This document shows positions 35,363-47,242 of a stretch of DNA of 64,000 bases, piece by piece. Position 1 is the stretch's first letter; every line of letters starts with the position of its first letter. The translations under genes were made by a program, and so were the position numbers. Under the pieces are notes generated by a model that was not told the origin of the DNA, did not search any database, and saw only the letters and a list, made by a program, of their open reading frames with translations. Source of the DNA: Ophiura sarsii (Eukaryota; Echinodermata; Ophiuroidea; Amphilepidida; Ophiuridae); the NCBI GenBank assembly GCA_035610835.1, contig CM069442.1, positions 2,281,353 to 2,345,352 of the forward strand. Direction: 5' to 3'.

Positions 35363-37349
35363 TTACTCGGCTGGTATCATTTGCTTGATCCTCGCGTTAA
35401 TTTAATTAAGTTTCGCTCGTCATAGATTCTGCTAGAATCATGCTTATAGGCCACCATCAATATTTATAATTGATAAATGTTTAAAGGTTGTCCATTTTCA
35501 GTGGGCCGGCCATACGTCTCTCTCATTTTCTTTACGCACTAGTAAATGAACGAGAATATTATCTAAATTTAGGGGTCAAAGTTAAGGTCATTGTTTACAA
35601 AGAGGTCTGTGTACAAATCCATATACACCAACACGTGTCAGATATCGGTCGTACCAACCGAAGTCAACCAGAGTATATAATATGCCATAACTAATCTATA
35701 TATTTTATGTCGGTTCTGTTGGTGTTATTGAGCAACAGATTGTTATACATACAGTGTTAGTCTTACATATAGATATTCCGAAAATTGAGCTGAATTAGGT
35801 AAGAAATCATATACTTTTAAATGTTAGTTTTATCTATGTGATATAATAATGTAGGCCTACTATAAACAAGGCTCCTCTTCCAACCCCGATATACGTAGAC
35901 CTACATTAATAAATATTAATAAATGAAAATAGAATACAGTTTAATTAGTTTATGTCAAATACATACATACATACATAGGCCAACATGAAAGCATAGCGCT
36001 GCTACAATTGAGATTCGTAGCTCTGTCCGAAAGATGCGTGAACCAGTGACAGTTCGTGAACAGATATGATCCCCTACTCTTTACGAAAGAGTCTGTAACC
36101 TTTTTAACGTGCTCGGGTATTGCTTTTCCGATGAACCGGACCACCAATTCTACTTGACTTCCGAGCCCCTTTTTTTTTGCCATTAGGATATCGTCACAAT
36201 CACTTCGCATTACCAGGCTGCCGGCGGCGCACACAATGTATCAGCACTTAGATTGTAATATCCAGGCCCGTCAGAAGAAATTAGAAAGTAGTACGGCACT
36301 AGCGGGGGTTTGGGGGTGCAACCCCAATGGGGTTCGAAGGGGCGAAGCCCCTGTTGGGAGTCCTAGGGGCGAAGCCCCCTTTAAGCTAGCGCTTTTTGGA
36401 AAATGAAATACAAAATTTCATGGTAAAGTTAATAGCACTTATAATAAAGTATATGGAATAATGATCACCTGTTAAACATTGTGTCCAGTGCAGTAAAGTC
36501 ATAGATTACAGTCTATGATATTAATAGTACAGTATACTATAGGTACGTGTTGTGCCTTATTATGTTCTCTCGAATTTTTTAATATTATTTTGAAGAAATT
36601 ATTTTTGTTTCAATTTGGTTAATATTTGGGACACACTCGAATTTTTGAACACAGTATGCATATATTTTTGTATGCGAACATAGCAAAACACATTTTTGTA
36701 TTTCTTGTTTCATTTCAGTTAGATCAAAGACTGTACACAGAAAATCTTTGATTAGATAAAGCATAAAATTGCTTCATTAAAAATGAGAGTGCAAATTCGA
36801 GTTAGACCGAGTGTATCCGAGTTTGAATTTAAATGTGCATATGAATTGATTAACATGAACAGATCATACACTGCTAACATTAATAAATATTTTCTCAAAA
36901 GCTTTTATGAGGTATTTGACTTTTAAGGTCAAGCAGTGTTTCTTGCAATCTTACCAGCTTATTACCAATGCACCTCTGAATGATCATCCTTGCTTTTAGG
37001 AAGTTATTTTACGGGAAACTCGTGCAAAGTATTCACTATAAGATTAGAAACGATGCAAAAATAGCTCACTTTGGCTGTTAATCACCCAAGTTGATTTTGA
37101 TTTTAAGAAATTAATTAAGACTAGGATATCAATTTGTAAATAAATTACGCAAAATTGTAATAATTCCTAACCTTTTTTGAAAGAGGTATATATGTTTCCA
37201 TCTGCAATACCAAACAATTGGACACAGGCGCAAATCTACTTGTTTTATTACCACAGTACGAAAACTAGGGCCCTGTCTGTATCACGTGAAAATAGGAACT
37301 TGCTTGTTGCCTGCATCTTTCGCTCCATCCCAACTTTTCGAAAATATAT

Positions 37350-37949
37350 ACAGTTCAACAAAAATAAGTTCCCCTTTAGATTATGCCTAATATTTTTAAA
37401 ATTAGTTATTCCATCAAAACGAGTTTTGGCACACATTATGTAGGGGTGTACAGCAACACTAGAGCCGACCTATAGCTACGCAGGTGTTGTTATGCTTAAA
37501 TGAGCGCACATTGAATGGAGGAATACCTGAATTCTAAAGTTGTCTAATGATGTATTGAAGGAGGATGGTCCAGCAACTTGAACCAGGGTCTTTGCTTGAA
37601 CACCGCACATTTTTTGTGCTGCCTGAATGAGCACACATTGACTGGAGGAATACTTCATTTCAAAAGGTGAAAATGCGGTGTTCAAGCAAAGACCCTGGTT
37701 CAAGACCGTGGTTCAATCTGATTAACCACCTTCCTTCAATACATCATTTAGCAACATTTGAATTAAGGTATTCCTCCATTCAATGTGTGCTCATTCAAGC
37801 ATTACAACACTTGCGTAGTTGTAACCCCGTTCTAGTGTTGCTGTAGTGTGCACACGTACATTATGTGTGCCAAAACTCGTAATGATGGAGTAACTCATTT
37901 TAAAAATATCAGGCATAATCTAAAGGGGAACTTATTTTTGTTGAACTGT
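37350..37949. mobile_element. 600-bp foldback element (unit 3)
   Basis: Full-length copy with a few point changes, including one that extends the central CAAAGACCCTGGTTCAAG inverted match. Confidence 0.88.
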
Positions 37950-38106
37950 GTAGATAATATCAATGTTGAACGGTGTTGATGTTGAGCAAATGTGTGATTC
38001 TAGTTAGCAATGTATGGTCTGTTATGGCAATGGCGTGAACATGACATATGTAAAAACGGCTGATATAAACTTCAAATAATGCAATCTGAAACAAAATGAC
38101 GAGTTA

Positions 38107-38894
38107 GGGACCGTTCATTATTTATGGTGGAGGGGGTGTTGGGTAAACTATAGGGGGGTCATGTAACTTTCATATGTTGAAATAGGGGGGGGGGTTATGT
38201 AACTTTTTTATTCTGAACAGGGGGGTTGGGTAAATTTGTTTAAACTATAAAGATGATGGTGCTTGGAGTGATTTTAGAGACTATTTTGGAGTGTAAATGC
38301 CATTTTTTTCTGCGCTTCGCGCATATTTTCTTAAAACCTATCGACTTCAAAAACTTAAACTATGAGACGACTTCTGGACAGCAAATCGACGATATGGTGG
38401 AAAAACATCTATATAAACATCAATGGTCGAGACATTAGAGCCACAGGGTGTATAATGTTACAAAATCCAATATCATGATTTAAAAATGTGATTTATTGCA
38501 TGCTTTTCACCTCGTCTCTGCTTTGCACCAATGCTCACAAAAGTAGAACGTTTCACTGGATTGTACGTTTCTGCTCAGAATGTTCTAATTTGTTCGGGTT
38601 ATTAAGACTCACAAAATCACCCAAAATGTATAAATATGAAGAAAAAAAATACTAATTTCACAAAATAAAAAGAAGGGGCATCATAAAGTTATTGGCCGTT
38701 CAGATAGGGCACAAACAAAATTTTCAAAGGTAAAGACAGCCCCTGAAGTATGACAAGTTGATATTTTTCGGGAAGGGTGGGTGTGTAAAAAGCTACTGGT
38801 TAGCAGGGGTCATGTAATTTTCAGTTTCAGATTTTAACAGACGAGTCTCAAATTTGTCCCAACCGCCCCTCCACCATAAATAATGAATGGTCCC
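38107..38894. mobile_element. PIF/Harbinger-like MITE (unit 3)
   Basis: Duplicate of the unit 1 element, with several substitutions. Confidence 0.85.
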
Positions 38895-39169
38895 TTAACA
38901 GTGCCTCCACAATTGCTGAAGCACTGTCCGATATCATCCAGCGAAGCATCCGTGTTCTTTGTAACCGTTATTACATGTTTATTCCTAATTACACTGTTTT
39001 AACAAGTGAATTAACCAAACCTGGAAGTGACTTTTTCGGCCAATGATTGATTTATTAGTTACCAATTTTGATATTGGAATTAATTATTTTCAATCAAATA
39101 ATTGAGCTTCTTAAGACAATAATAAAGTTAACAAAATTGAACAAAATGTCGCTATTGGCTATTTTCGTA

Positions 39170-39519
39170 TTAAAGGTATATGACCCGATCACTTTTTTGG
39201 GGCTATTTTTTTTTCACATCAAGATATTTTGGTATCAGAAGAATCCCCATATTTTTCTCATTATGTCTGTAAAATATAAGGGGCCAGAAATGTTTTATTT
39301 GGAAATTATAGGCTAAAATGTGGTAAATTACTGCCAAAGGTGGTTAACCACCAACCAGACTGTGTACTACTCAATGGGCACATGTCTTTTGACCTTGCGC
39401 TTCTAAAAATAGAACCATTGGAGTTATGCAACTCAAACTTTGGAATGCAACCATTTTAAGGATGACCTTTCATGTAAAATAGAAAACATCAAGTTGAAAA
39501 TCGGGTCATCTACCTTTAA
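39170..39519. mobile_element. TTAA-flanked MITE (unit 3)
   Basis: Duplicate of the unit 1 element. Confidence 0.75.
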
Positions 39520-39642
39520 AAGAAAGTGCCTCATTTACATATGATTGAACCTAGCCAAATGTCTACAAACATCTTTAAAGCTAGCAATGACCAAATTGTC
39601 AAATAATTACTGTCAAATGATAGATGTTGTATGAGACCCGTA

Positions 39643-39934
39643 GACGACGAAGAATATATCCTGTTCTACAGGCCCGACAACAGTTGGGCCCGACTGACCC
39701 TTTTTTGAATTAAAAATATATATACAAATTTGTTGGAAAATATTTGCAAATATTAGGCCTATATTTTATGAAAGTTTGAAAAAATTGTGAATATTTTTGA
39801 AATTATTGAAATTTTTAAAAACAAATTGAAAATGTCGAAAATTAAACAAAATGTCCCGATTTTTGGGGGGAGAACAAGAAACCACCCGACCCTACCTGAG
39901 GTCCGTTTGCCCGTAGAACAGGGGGTTCGTCGCC
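39643..39934. mobile_element. MITE just upstream of the DUF1761 gene (unit 3)
   Basis: Duplicate of the unit 1 element. Confidence 0.65.
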
Positions 39935-40008
39935 TTTTACGGTACATATTATTTATTCTTTATTAACTTGCACTTGCAGTGCGTTTTTAAGCCACCAAAT
40001 CATCCGGG

Positions 40009-41286
40009 ATGTCTATAATTGGAGTACTGGTAGCTACCGTTGTCACCCAATTCATTGGTGTCATCTGGTATTCGCCTCCTCTATTTCGCAATTTGTGGAT
40101 GCGAAGCATTCCTGGCAAACCGGTGACATCGGACAACAGAATTTACCTTGCTGCGGCTGCTGGGATGTTTGCACTGTCAATGTTCTTCGATGCGAAACTC
40201 GGGTAAATATGGCATAATTTTACGTGGTTTCTATGGATCCCTGACATTTAAACATCTCTTTATTCTAGTTGATATATGTTTAATAAAAATGTAGATAACA
40301 CAAACCTTAAGCTATTGCAAATAATGTGTAATGTGCGCATAAATGCGGACAAATTGCAGACAGTATTTAATACCATATAATGACATTAGAACGCTTTTCG
40401 GAAACAAAAATATTTTCTAAAAACAGAACATCTACTGAAATAAGACATTTCTCCAAACAGCATTTGCAGAACCCAAAATCTCTCGAGACCATAATGTTCG
40501 TTCCTCTGAACATCAATTAGTCCTGACATTAAGGACAAAAACTGCTTAAGGACCCTTTTTTTTGCTAAAAAAAAGGGCACCACAGATTTAAGAATTTGAA
40601 GAAATTTTAGGGAATGAAAAGCAGCGTTTGGCATTTGGATTCCAACAAATATGAGAACGCGATCTGGTCAACATTTATTATTACACTCTGTTTAGTAATT
40701 AGCAATAATAATAACAATAGTGGAAACTTATAAAGCGCAAAACGTTTTCTCATACTAAACAGAAAGAAAAAAGTGTATCGTCAAATGAAGCTCGTAGGAT
40801 TTCACAAGTAAAAATTCAGGTCAATAGAATTAGATTTACTTTATTTATGCAACTTTGGTTAGGGTATATCCAGTACCGACATTTGCGTATCTCATGCGCT
40901 CATTTCACTCTCTGAGAAATGCGGTAACTTATGTTACTGGCCCTTAATATACCGTCACAAATACGGCACAAAAGCTGCCCTATTGAGGAGGTTTGGGCCT
41001 TCTTCGTATTAATTTGTAATTTAAAAATATGGATTTGGATAAATACAATCCGCCTATGTAATCTTTCACTATAATGAGTATTTATTTTCCCCCATGCAGG
41101 CCTTATTTTGGTGTGCACAACTTGCACGATGCTATTCAATTCGCTCTAACCATGGCAATACCAGTAGGTCTTCTGCAGATTTCACATACAGGATTCGAAG
41201 GAAGGAAAATTGGAGCGTATTTGGTGAACCTTGGATTTGACGCCGCTATACTCATAACTGTGTGCGCATCTGTCACGCTATTATAG
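40009..41286 (+). CDS. DUF1761-family membrane protein, copy 3 (two exons)
   Basis: Exon 1 is 40009-40202 and exon 2 is 41100-41286, giving 126 residues. It differs from copies 1 and 2 by FEGRKIGAYL in place of FEGRQIGAYL, plus silent changes. Only this copy keeps a unique 3' flank, with an ATTAAA signal at 41317-41322, 30 bases after the stop. It is probably closest to the ancestral gene. All three copies are open with intact splice sites, so all could be expressed. Confidence 0.82.
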
Positions 41287-41316
41287 ATTCTATAAAGATA
41301 CATCCAAGCTTTCGCT

Positions 41317-41322
41317 ATTAAA
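41317..41322 (+). terminator. candidate ATTAAA polyadenylation signal of DUF1761 copy 3
   Basis: The common variant hexamer, 30 bases after the stop codon. It is absent from copies 1 and 2, where the array replaces this flank. Confidence 0.4.
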
Positions 41323-41757
<435 letters not shown>

Positions 41758-42554
41758 ATAAATGTTTTACAATTATTGACACAACAGAGCATTTGTTATT
41801 TTACAAAGAATATTTATTTTCTCCAATTAAGCATGCATCATATATATATATTTGGAAATGTTTTTAATAGGCTATATCAATTTCATTGTCTGAAAGCTCG
41901 AACACGCATTGATGAAACAGTGCACATTGTCTACCAGAAAAGTAAGAAATGTATTATTTTTTCTGTTTTAAACCTTTCTGATCAGAAATCTGAATTCAAG
42001 CAGACACCACAACACAATCATCCTCCTCTATTGCTGTAATTTTATCTTTTCCATGACGGCATATCATGTTCAGGTTTTCCTGTATCTCAATACTAAACGT
42101 GTATCTTAGAGCTTATCAAATTGTTACATTGAAAAACAATGAGGGTTTACATACATTCACATAGGATTTGAAAATCTGAAGAACTCTGAAACCAAACAAT
42201 TTAATATAGCCTTAGATAATCAAGAAACAAAAACAGATGTATTTATGTCCTAAAACACTACAATTAAATATTCATAGGAGAGATCAGTCCAGTATTACAT
42301 AGTTATGGCGGCAAGAAATGTGTTCATGAGGTGAATAATAAAGAAACTCTTTCCTGTCGTCTGACCATTGCCTTATTGACATGAAACTCGGGATAACTAC
42401 TCTTTTTCTGGAAGGTCTAAACGTTCAATGTTTACTCTTTCCAATATTTGAATAAAAACGTTCAATAGTATTTAGTTCACTCATTCAATTTGTTCAATTT
42501 AATTTGAAAATTGTATTTGTTAGAACAAACTCCTACGATATCATTATCATAGAC
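41758..42554. other. intergenic, nothing recognised
   Basis: A 95-codon frame at 41752-42039 starts in the microsatellite edge and resembles nothing known to me. No delimited repeats. Confidence 0.45.
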
Positions 42555-43051
42555 CAGTGGTTCCCAACCTATGGGGCGCGACCCCAATTGGGGTCGCGAC
42601 GCACTTTTTGTGGGGTCGCGGACTAGCCTAATTTAACAAAAAAATAAGATGTTGTGTTTTTGTACTGTAGGCCTACTGTATAGTTATAGCAAATATCATG
42701 GGAGCATATTTCAAAAAGGTTAAATTTTGATCAAATTTGACCATTTTAGCATACAATTTTGGCGCGCTGCGCGCACATTTATCACCATATTAGGTATAAT
42801 AAGACCAAATAATGCAATTTGCTTACTAAATTAGTTAAAATTAGACCAAATTTGACAGTTTTAGCGTAAAATGGCAAAACAAATTGCGCGCATTTTTCAA
42901 TTCTTGCCCCCACCTAAATTGTTTCTTGCCCCCTCCCCCACCCAATTTATTATGCTGGTGCCGCCACTGGTGACTTTGTTCTGTGAGGGGTCGCGTTCTG
43001 ATGCTGGTTTCTGAAATGGGGTCACCACCAGAAAAAGGTTGGGAACCACTG
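42555..43051. mobile_element. hAT-like MITE, CAGTGGTTCCCAACC ends, 8-bp target duplication
   Basis: It starts CAGTGGTTCCCAACC and ends GGTTGGGAACCACTG. TCATAGAC flanks both sides (42547-42554 and 43052-43059). These ends match the widespread hAT/Charlie type. Inside, near 42955-42970, is a stray end GGTGCCGCCACTG related to the CAGTGGCG family, so a truncated copy of that family may be nested here. No transposase. Confidence 0.93.
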
Positions 43052-43186
43052 TCATAGACCATATCAATTGTACATACCGTGTGGAACTGTATACATATTT
43101 CCTTGTGAGTAATTAAGGACACTGACATAAAAAGCTGTATGTGGACGGTGACAATTGTATATGATTGTTTTTATTTACCATACATA

Positions 43187-44167
43187 CAGGGAGAGTTAAA
43201 AAAGTGTACTCAAAGTTAAAAAAAAGAATATATATATTTATTATCAGAATATGAATGCAACCAATAAGTGCTGCAATAGATGCATTTATTCACTATCATC
43301 CACAAAAAGAATCATGTCATTTCATGGTACCATTGACCAGATATTACTATTTTGGTAAAGTTACTGCATTTTGAAACCGAACACAATATTGAATATTTTA
43401 CTCAATAATGTTTGATATTAATGAACAAGCGGATTCATATATGGTACACAACAGCTAACTAATAAAGACAAATCAAACATTCTCAGTTATTTTTTCAAAC
43501 ATTAAATGCAAAATAATGACAAAACAATGTCATTGTTACACAAATTTAGCACAACAACAACAAATTTGGCTTTTGTGATAGTCGGACTCAGCTTGGACTA
43601 TATAGTGTGGACCGTTTTCAATAGTGCCATTCAATAGATCTTAAAAGAGAAAATATCGTAAATCTTGTTCTGTTTATAAAATGTTGACTTTTACGCAAAT
43701 GAGCATAAAATATGTTTACCACAACCAATTTCAACCAACTAGAATTATTAGAAAGCTAATGAGATAACCCGTCTGCCCCAATAAGGCCAAACAAAGAATA
43801 AGGTCTGTCTCAGAAACATTGTGCAAATAAGCTAAGTGCTGTGCGATTTTTTTTGGGTTTTTTTGCTATTTTTTTTTTTTTGCTTATCCAAGCTTACGAA
43901 GAACTTTTTTAAACTTTTTTTTCGGGTAAAAAATCAAAAATCAAAAAATCAACAACAAATTTTTTTTTTTTAAATTTTAAAAAAAAAAAAGTTTTTTAGC
44001 CCCCAGCGCATAGACCTACGCGCCGTAGCTCATTTCACATACCAATGCGGGCGGGCTTCTGAGACAGACCTTCTTCTTTGTTTGGCCTAAACAATCTGTG
44101 AAATTTTTGCACAGATTTTAAGATAAAAAAATCTCAAAGTTGAATACACTTTTTTTTACTCACCCTG
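43187..44167. mobile_element. mariner-like TA-flanked inverted-repeat element
   Basis: Left end CAGGGAGAGTTAAAAAAGTG and right end CACTTTTTTTTACTCACCCTG are inverted repeats, with TA outside each end (43185-43186 and 44168-44169). 981 bp, non-coding, carrying a nested PIF-like MITE at 43785-44087. Confidence 0.75.
43785..44087. mobile_element. PIF/Harbinger-like MITE nested in a mariner-like element
   Basis: Ends GGCCAAACAAAGAATAAGGT and its reverse complement (about 31 bp, one mismatch) with TAA directly outside each end (43782-43784 and 44088-44090). 303 bp, with long A/T runs in the centre. Confidence 0.88.
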
Positions 44168-44169
44168 TA

Positions 44170-45801
44170 TACCTATTATCACTGAACTAGACACTGTACT
44201 ATGATAGCTTGATATCCTTTGATATAAAATGTTGTTTACGTAGTGTTTACAGGCTATATTCAACTTAATCTTACAATAAGTTAGCGATATTTTACAGTCA
44301 ACACAAATCTTTGCTGGTCTTTTTTTTTAGCCCGATCTATACCCATGGACGTCTTATCAAAAAGTATGACCATACAAGACTCAGTGTGGTGTTAGCAGGG
44401 AGTACTTCATCTCAGAGGATTGAACTTGACTAGTGCCATTGTACACCATTTAGTTATCTCTGCAAAGTTTGCTCACTATCAACGTGACAGTTTAATTTCT
44501 TTTAAAAATTGCTTTGGTACCCCATTTTACACTAAATTTTAGGAATTGTAACAATACAGAGTCGTCATCCTCGCAACACAATGGAAACTACCTTGTGACT
44601 ATAAAATGATTTTTCCACCCCTTCCTAGTCATCCAAAATCTAGTACTTATCGAAGTTTAACTGCTCTTACAGCAACAAATGTTTACATTTTACAATTTGA
44701 TATTGATATTTACAATGGAGATTACACTTAACTACCCTATAATAACATGCACAGATTAGTATAATATTAGGGAGTTAATGTTTATGAATTGCACATATCC
44801 CTACGGCACAAAAATAACCACATTGATATTCTGTTCCATTGAACATTACATGAAGCCTCGGTCCTATTTCATTAAAGAGTTGTGATTATTTAAAAACTTT
44901 TTCGAGCCAAGATAAGAATATTAAACTTCATTGAACTTTACAAAGTATACGGGCGCTTGTCTAAAGTTAGACCTTGGACCTTTTTCATGAAGATCAATTA
45001 ATGAGTTCTTAAAAATGCTTCTCCGAAAAAGTTTAAAACTTTAGGGGAATCACTTCTTTCTGAATAATCCTTACTTTTAAGACCCTGATCTTCTTAATAT
45101 GGACACATTTGGTTAAAATAGATTTCACTCCAAACTCTGGGTTTTCTGTTGAATTTGGCATGCCGTTTCAGACTTTGTCTCTATTTCAAGAGAACATTTC
45201 TCATATAAATGTTATTTACGCAAAGATTGGAACATTCTCAAAGAATATTTTACCTTAGACAATTGACATGTCACAAAATGAGTGCAAGTGACCTGTACTG
45301 CCGCTTTGAAAATAAACAATGGGCTGAATTTCAATAACTACACCTATTTTTCGCTAATAAGGTTGAATTAATTAAACAACTTCCACCCTGCAAAATAAAA
45401 TGACAATTTTTCAAATTTTAAAATAGAAACAAATTAAAGCTACTATAGGTTATCATAAAATTTGTTGTAAATTCCACCTATTTGTGTTATGGCTATTGTT
45501 TTTCCAACTTAATACCTCTGACAAATGTCGAAACTATAAAAAGAAAATACATGCAAGAGTACTTTAATATAAACAACACTTGTAAAGTTGTAAGTGTAAT
45601 AACTATTATAGTTTATACTAAACTATATTAATAGGTTCTCGACTTGTAACAATTTTAAATGCAGTAGTCAACTGTATGTTCATCCCAAATATGAGCCCTA
45701 CAGTAGTTGGAACTGCAAAACTTGATATATTTCTATATTTAATGTGAAATGTTTAACCCTAAATTATAACTTACGACAAATTTTAGTATATGAATATTTG
45801 T
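44170..45801. other. intergenic, nothing recognised
   Basis: About 1.6 kb of AT-rich DNA with no coding segment, RNA gene or delimited repeat that I can support. Confidence 0.45.
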
Positions 45802-46069
45802 TACGTGATCAATGAGTCACATGTCGTGATCAATGAGTCACATGTCGGCAGTTTTGAATTTGAAAAGTGTCCATCATTGAACAGCAGGGGCAAAATGCTA
45901 CAGTATGGTCCAAACCACACTAAAATCAATCTTCTAGTTTTTAAGTTACAAACAGTTTACCAACTGAGAAAACAAAGGAAAACATCAGAAATTGTCACCT
46001 CTTTTTACCTGTACATATAACTCAAAATCAATATTCCCGACATACGACTCATTCTGCTTGATCGCGTCA
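45802..46069. mobile_element. GTGATCAA-type MITE, copy A
   Basis: Homologous over about 250 bp to 48131-48382 (shared CTACAGTATGGTCCAAACC, AAGTTACAAACAGTTTACCA, ACTCAAAATCAATATTCCC). The left end carries a 21-bp direct duplication of TGATCAATGAGTCACATGTC. The right end CTGCTTGATCGCGTCAC is the inverted partner. Confidence 0.8.
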
Positions 46070-47101
46070 CATTTGTGCATGCATTCATCTCTGCTACAAA
46101 AATACATAAATAAATTAAATTAAATAGGTGTTTTTTATTAATTAGAGTTACTCCAATAGTAACATAAATTTTAAAGTGGGGTTGTGTCTGTTTTAACTTG
46201 CCCATGTCCTTGGTATACACATGTTAACCTTTATGTGAAGAAAAAAGAAAAATGTCATCCTTACTTTTGCCATAAATTGTTCAAACACTGATCTCCATTT
46301 TGAAGTTAGAAAATAAATATAGAGGAAATCTGTACATAATTAGAATAATACATATTTATTTATGGAGGGTATTAATTGAATAATACCTTAACACTATTGA
46401 TGAGTACTACAAATTACTACAGCAAGTCTATGCAACTTGCCCCCACTGCCTCAGTCTTTCTCATTAGGTAACTATGGAAGGCTATTATTACTATAAGATT
46501 TAAGTTTTTCAAAGCTGACCCACACACATGGAGTAACTATTTGAGACTTGAACTCCCACGCAAGAGGCCCCATGTTGGATTCCTGGTGCTTGGGAGCCAG
46601 TACTAACCCTCTCCTTTGGGCTTTGGCCAATTTATTCCCTCAGATAGTCAGACGGTGCCAGACATGGCTTGTTCACGAATACTCACGCTTGAATTATGCG
46701 TATACGAGGTTTACGTTTTCATCCAAAAACGACGAACATTTAACGAGGGATAAAAATGTTTAAATGATGCCTACACTCATGAGCTGATGATATTTTCCAA
46801 CTCCAGTGGTTTTAAGATGAAATAATTTAATTTCAACATGTAATGAATTTACTGGAATCATATAATTAAAATCAATTTTAACATTGACACCAAAGGGGAT
46901 TCAGAATGTACGGCCTTTGCCGCCCTTTCGTGTCCACCGTCGCCTGCAGATAGTTTTATTCCCAAAACCTACCCATGGGTGTTACGCTTCATACAGTTTG
47001 ACAGACAGACTGTCATTCCAATAACTAATTATCTACAGATATTTATGATAAATCATTTTCAGGATAAATTACTCCCGCGTGGTACTGTATACTTTGGTCT
47101 A
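46070..47101. other. 3' flank of DCTN4; dispersed repeat at 46800-46945
   Basis: No gene. About 46800-46945 resembles 8310-8480 in reverse (AAGATGAAATAATTTAATT; a CCACCGTCG block). AATAAA on the minus strand at 46955-46960, about 140 bases past the DCTN4 stop, is a candidate polyadenylation signal. Confidence 0.5.
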
Positions 47102-47242
47102 CTACTGTGACTGGGCTAGTTCACCCAGATTGATCATCATGTCATGTTGAAGCCATTTAATCTCAGCTTCCTTGCCGCTGTCTGCCGGACCTCGCAGAGA
47201 GGGGGTCACGTTCTTGTAGCTGTAGTGGAGTTTCATGTGAAT
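47102..47242 (-). CDS. DCTN4: DCTN4 exon 12 (terminal coding exon)
   Basis: Residues 425-470: [18 protein letters not shown] to [20 protein letters not shown], then TAG. It corresponds to the vertebrate FKMKHDFKNL...VIWLTQHVELSLG end. Confidence 0.93.
   Translation of the reverse strand: MHMKLHYSYKNVTPSLRGPADSGKEAEIKWLQHDMMINLGELAQSQ

Larger units (their letters stand above)
33468..41303. repeat. tandem unit 3 of a three-unit segmental duplication
   Basis: Same order of elements, but it lacks the LINE fragment and the 54-bp array and has more point changes and small indels than units 1 and 2 have between them. Examples lie near 35750, 35990, 36120 and 39590. Its 3' end runs directly into single-copy flank. 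Confidence 0.95.
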
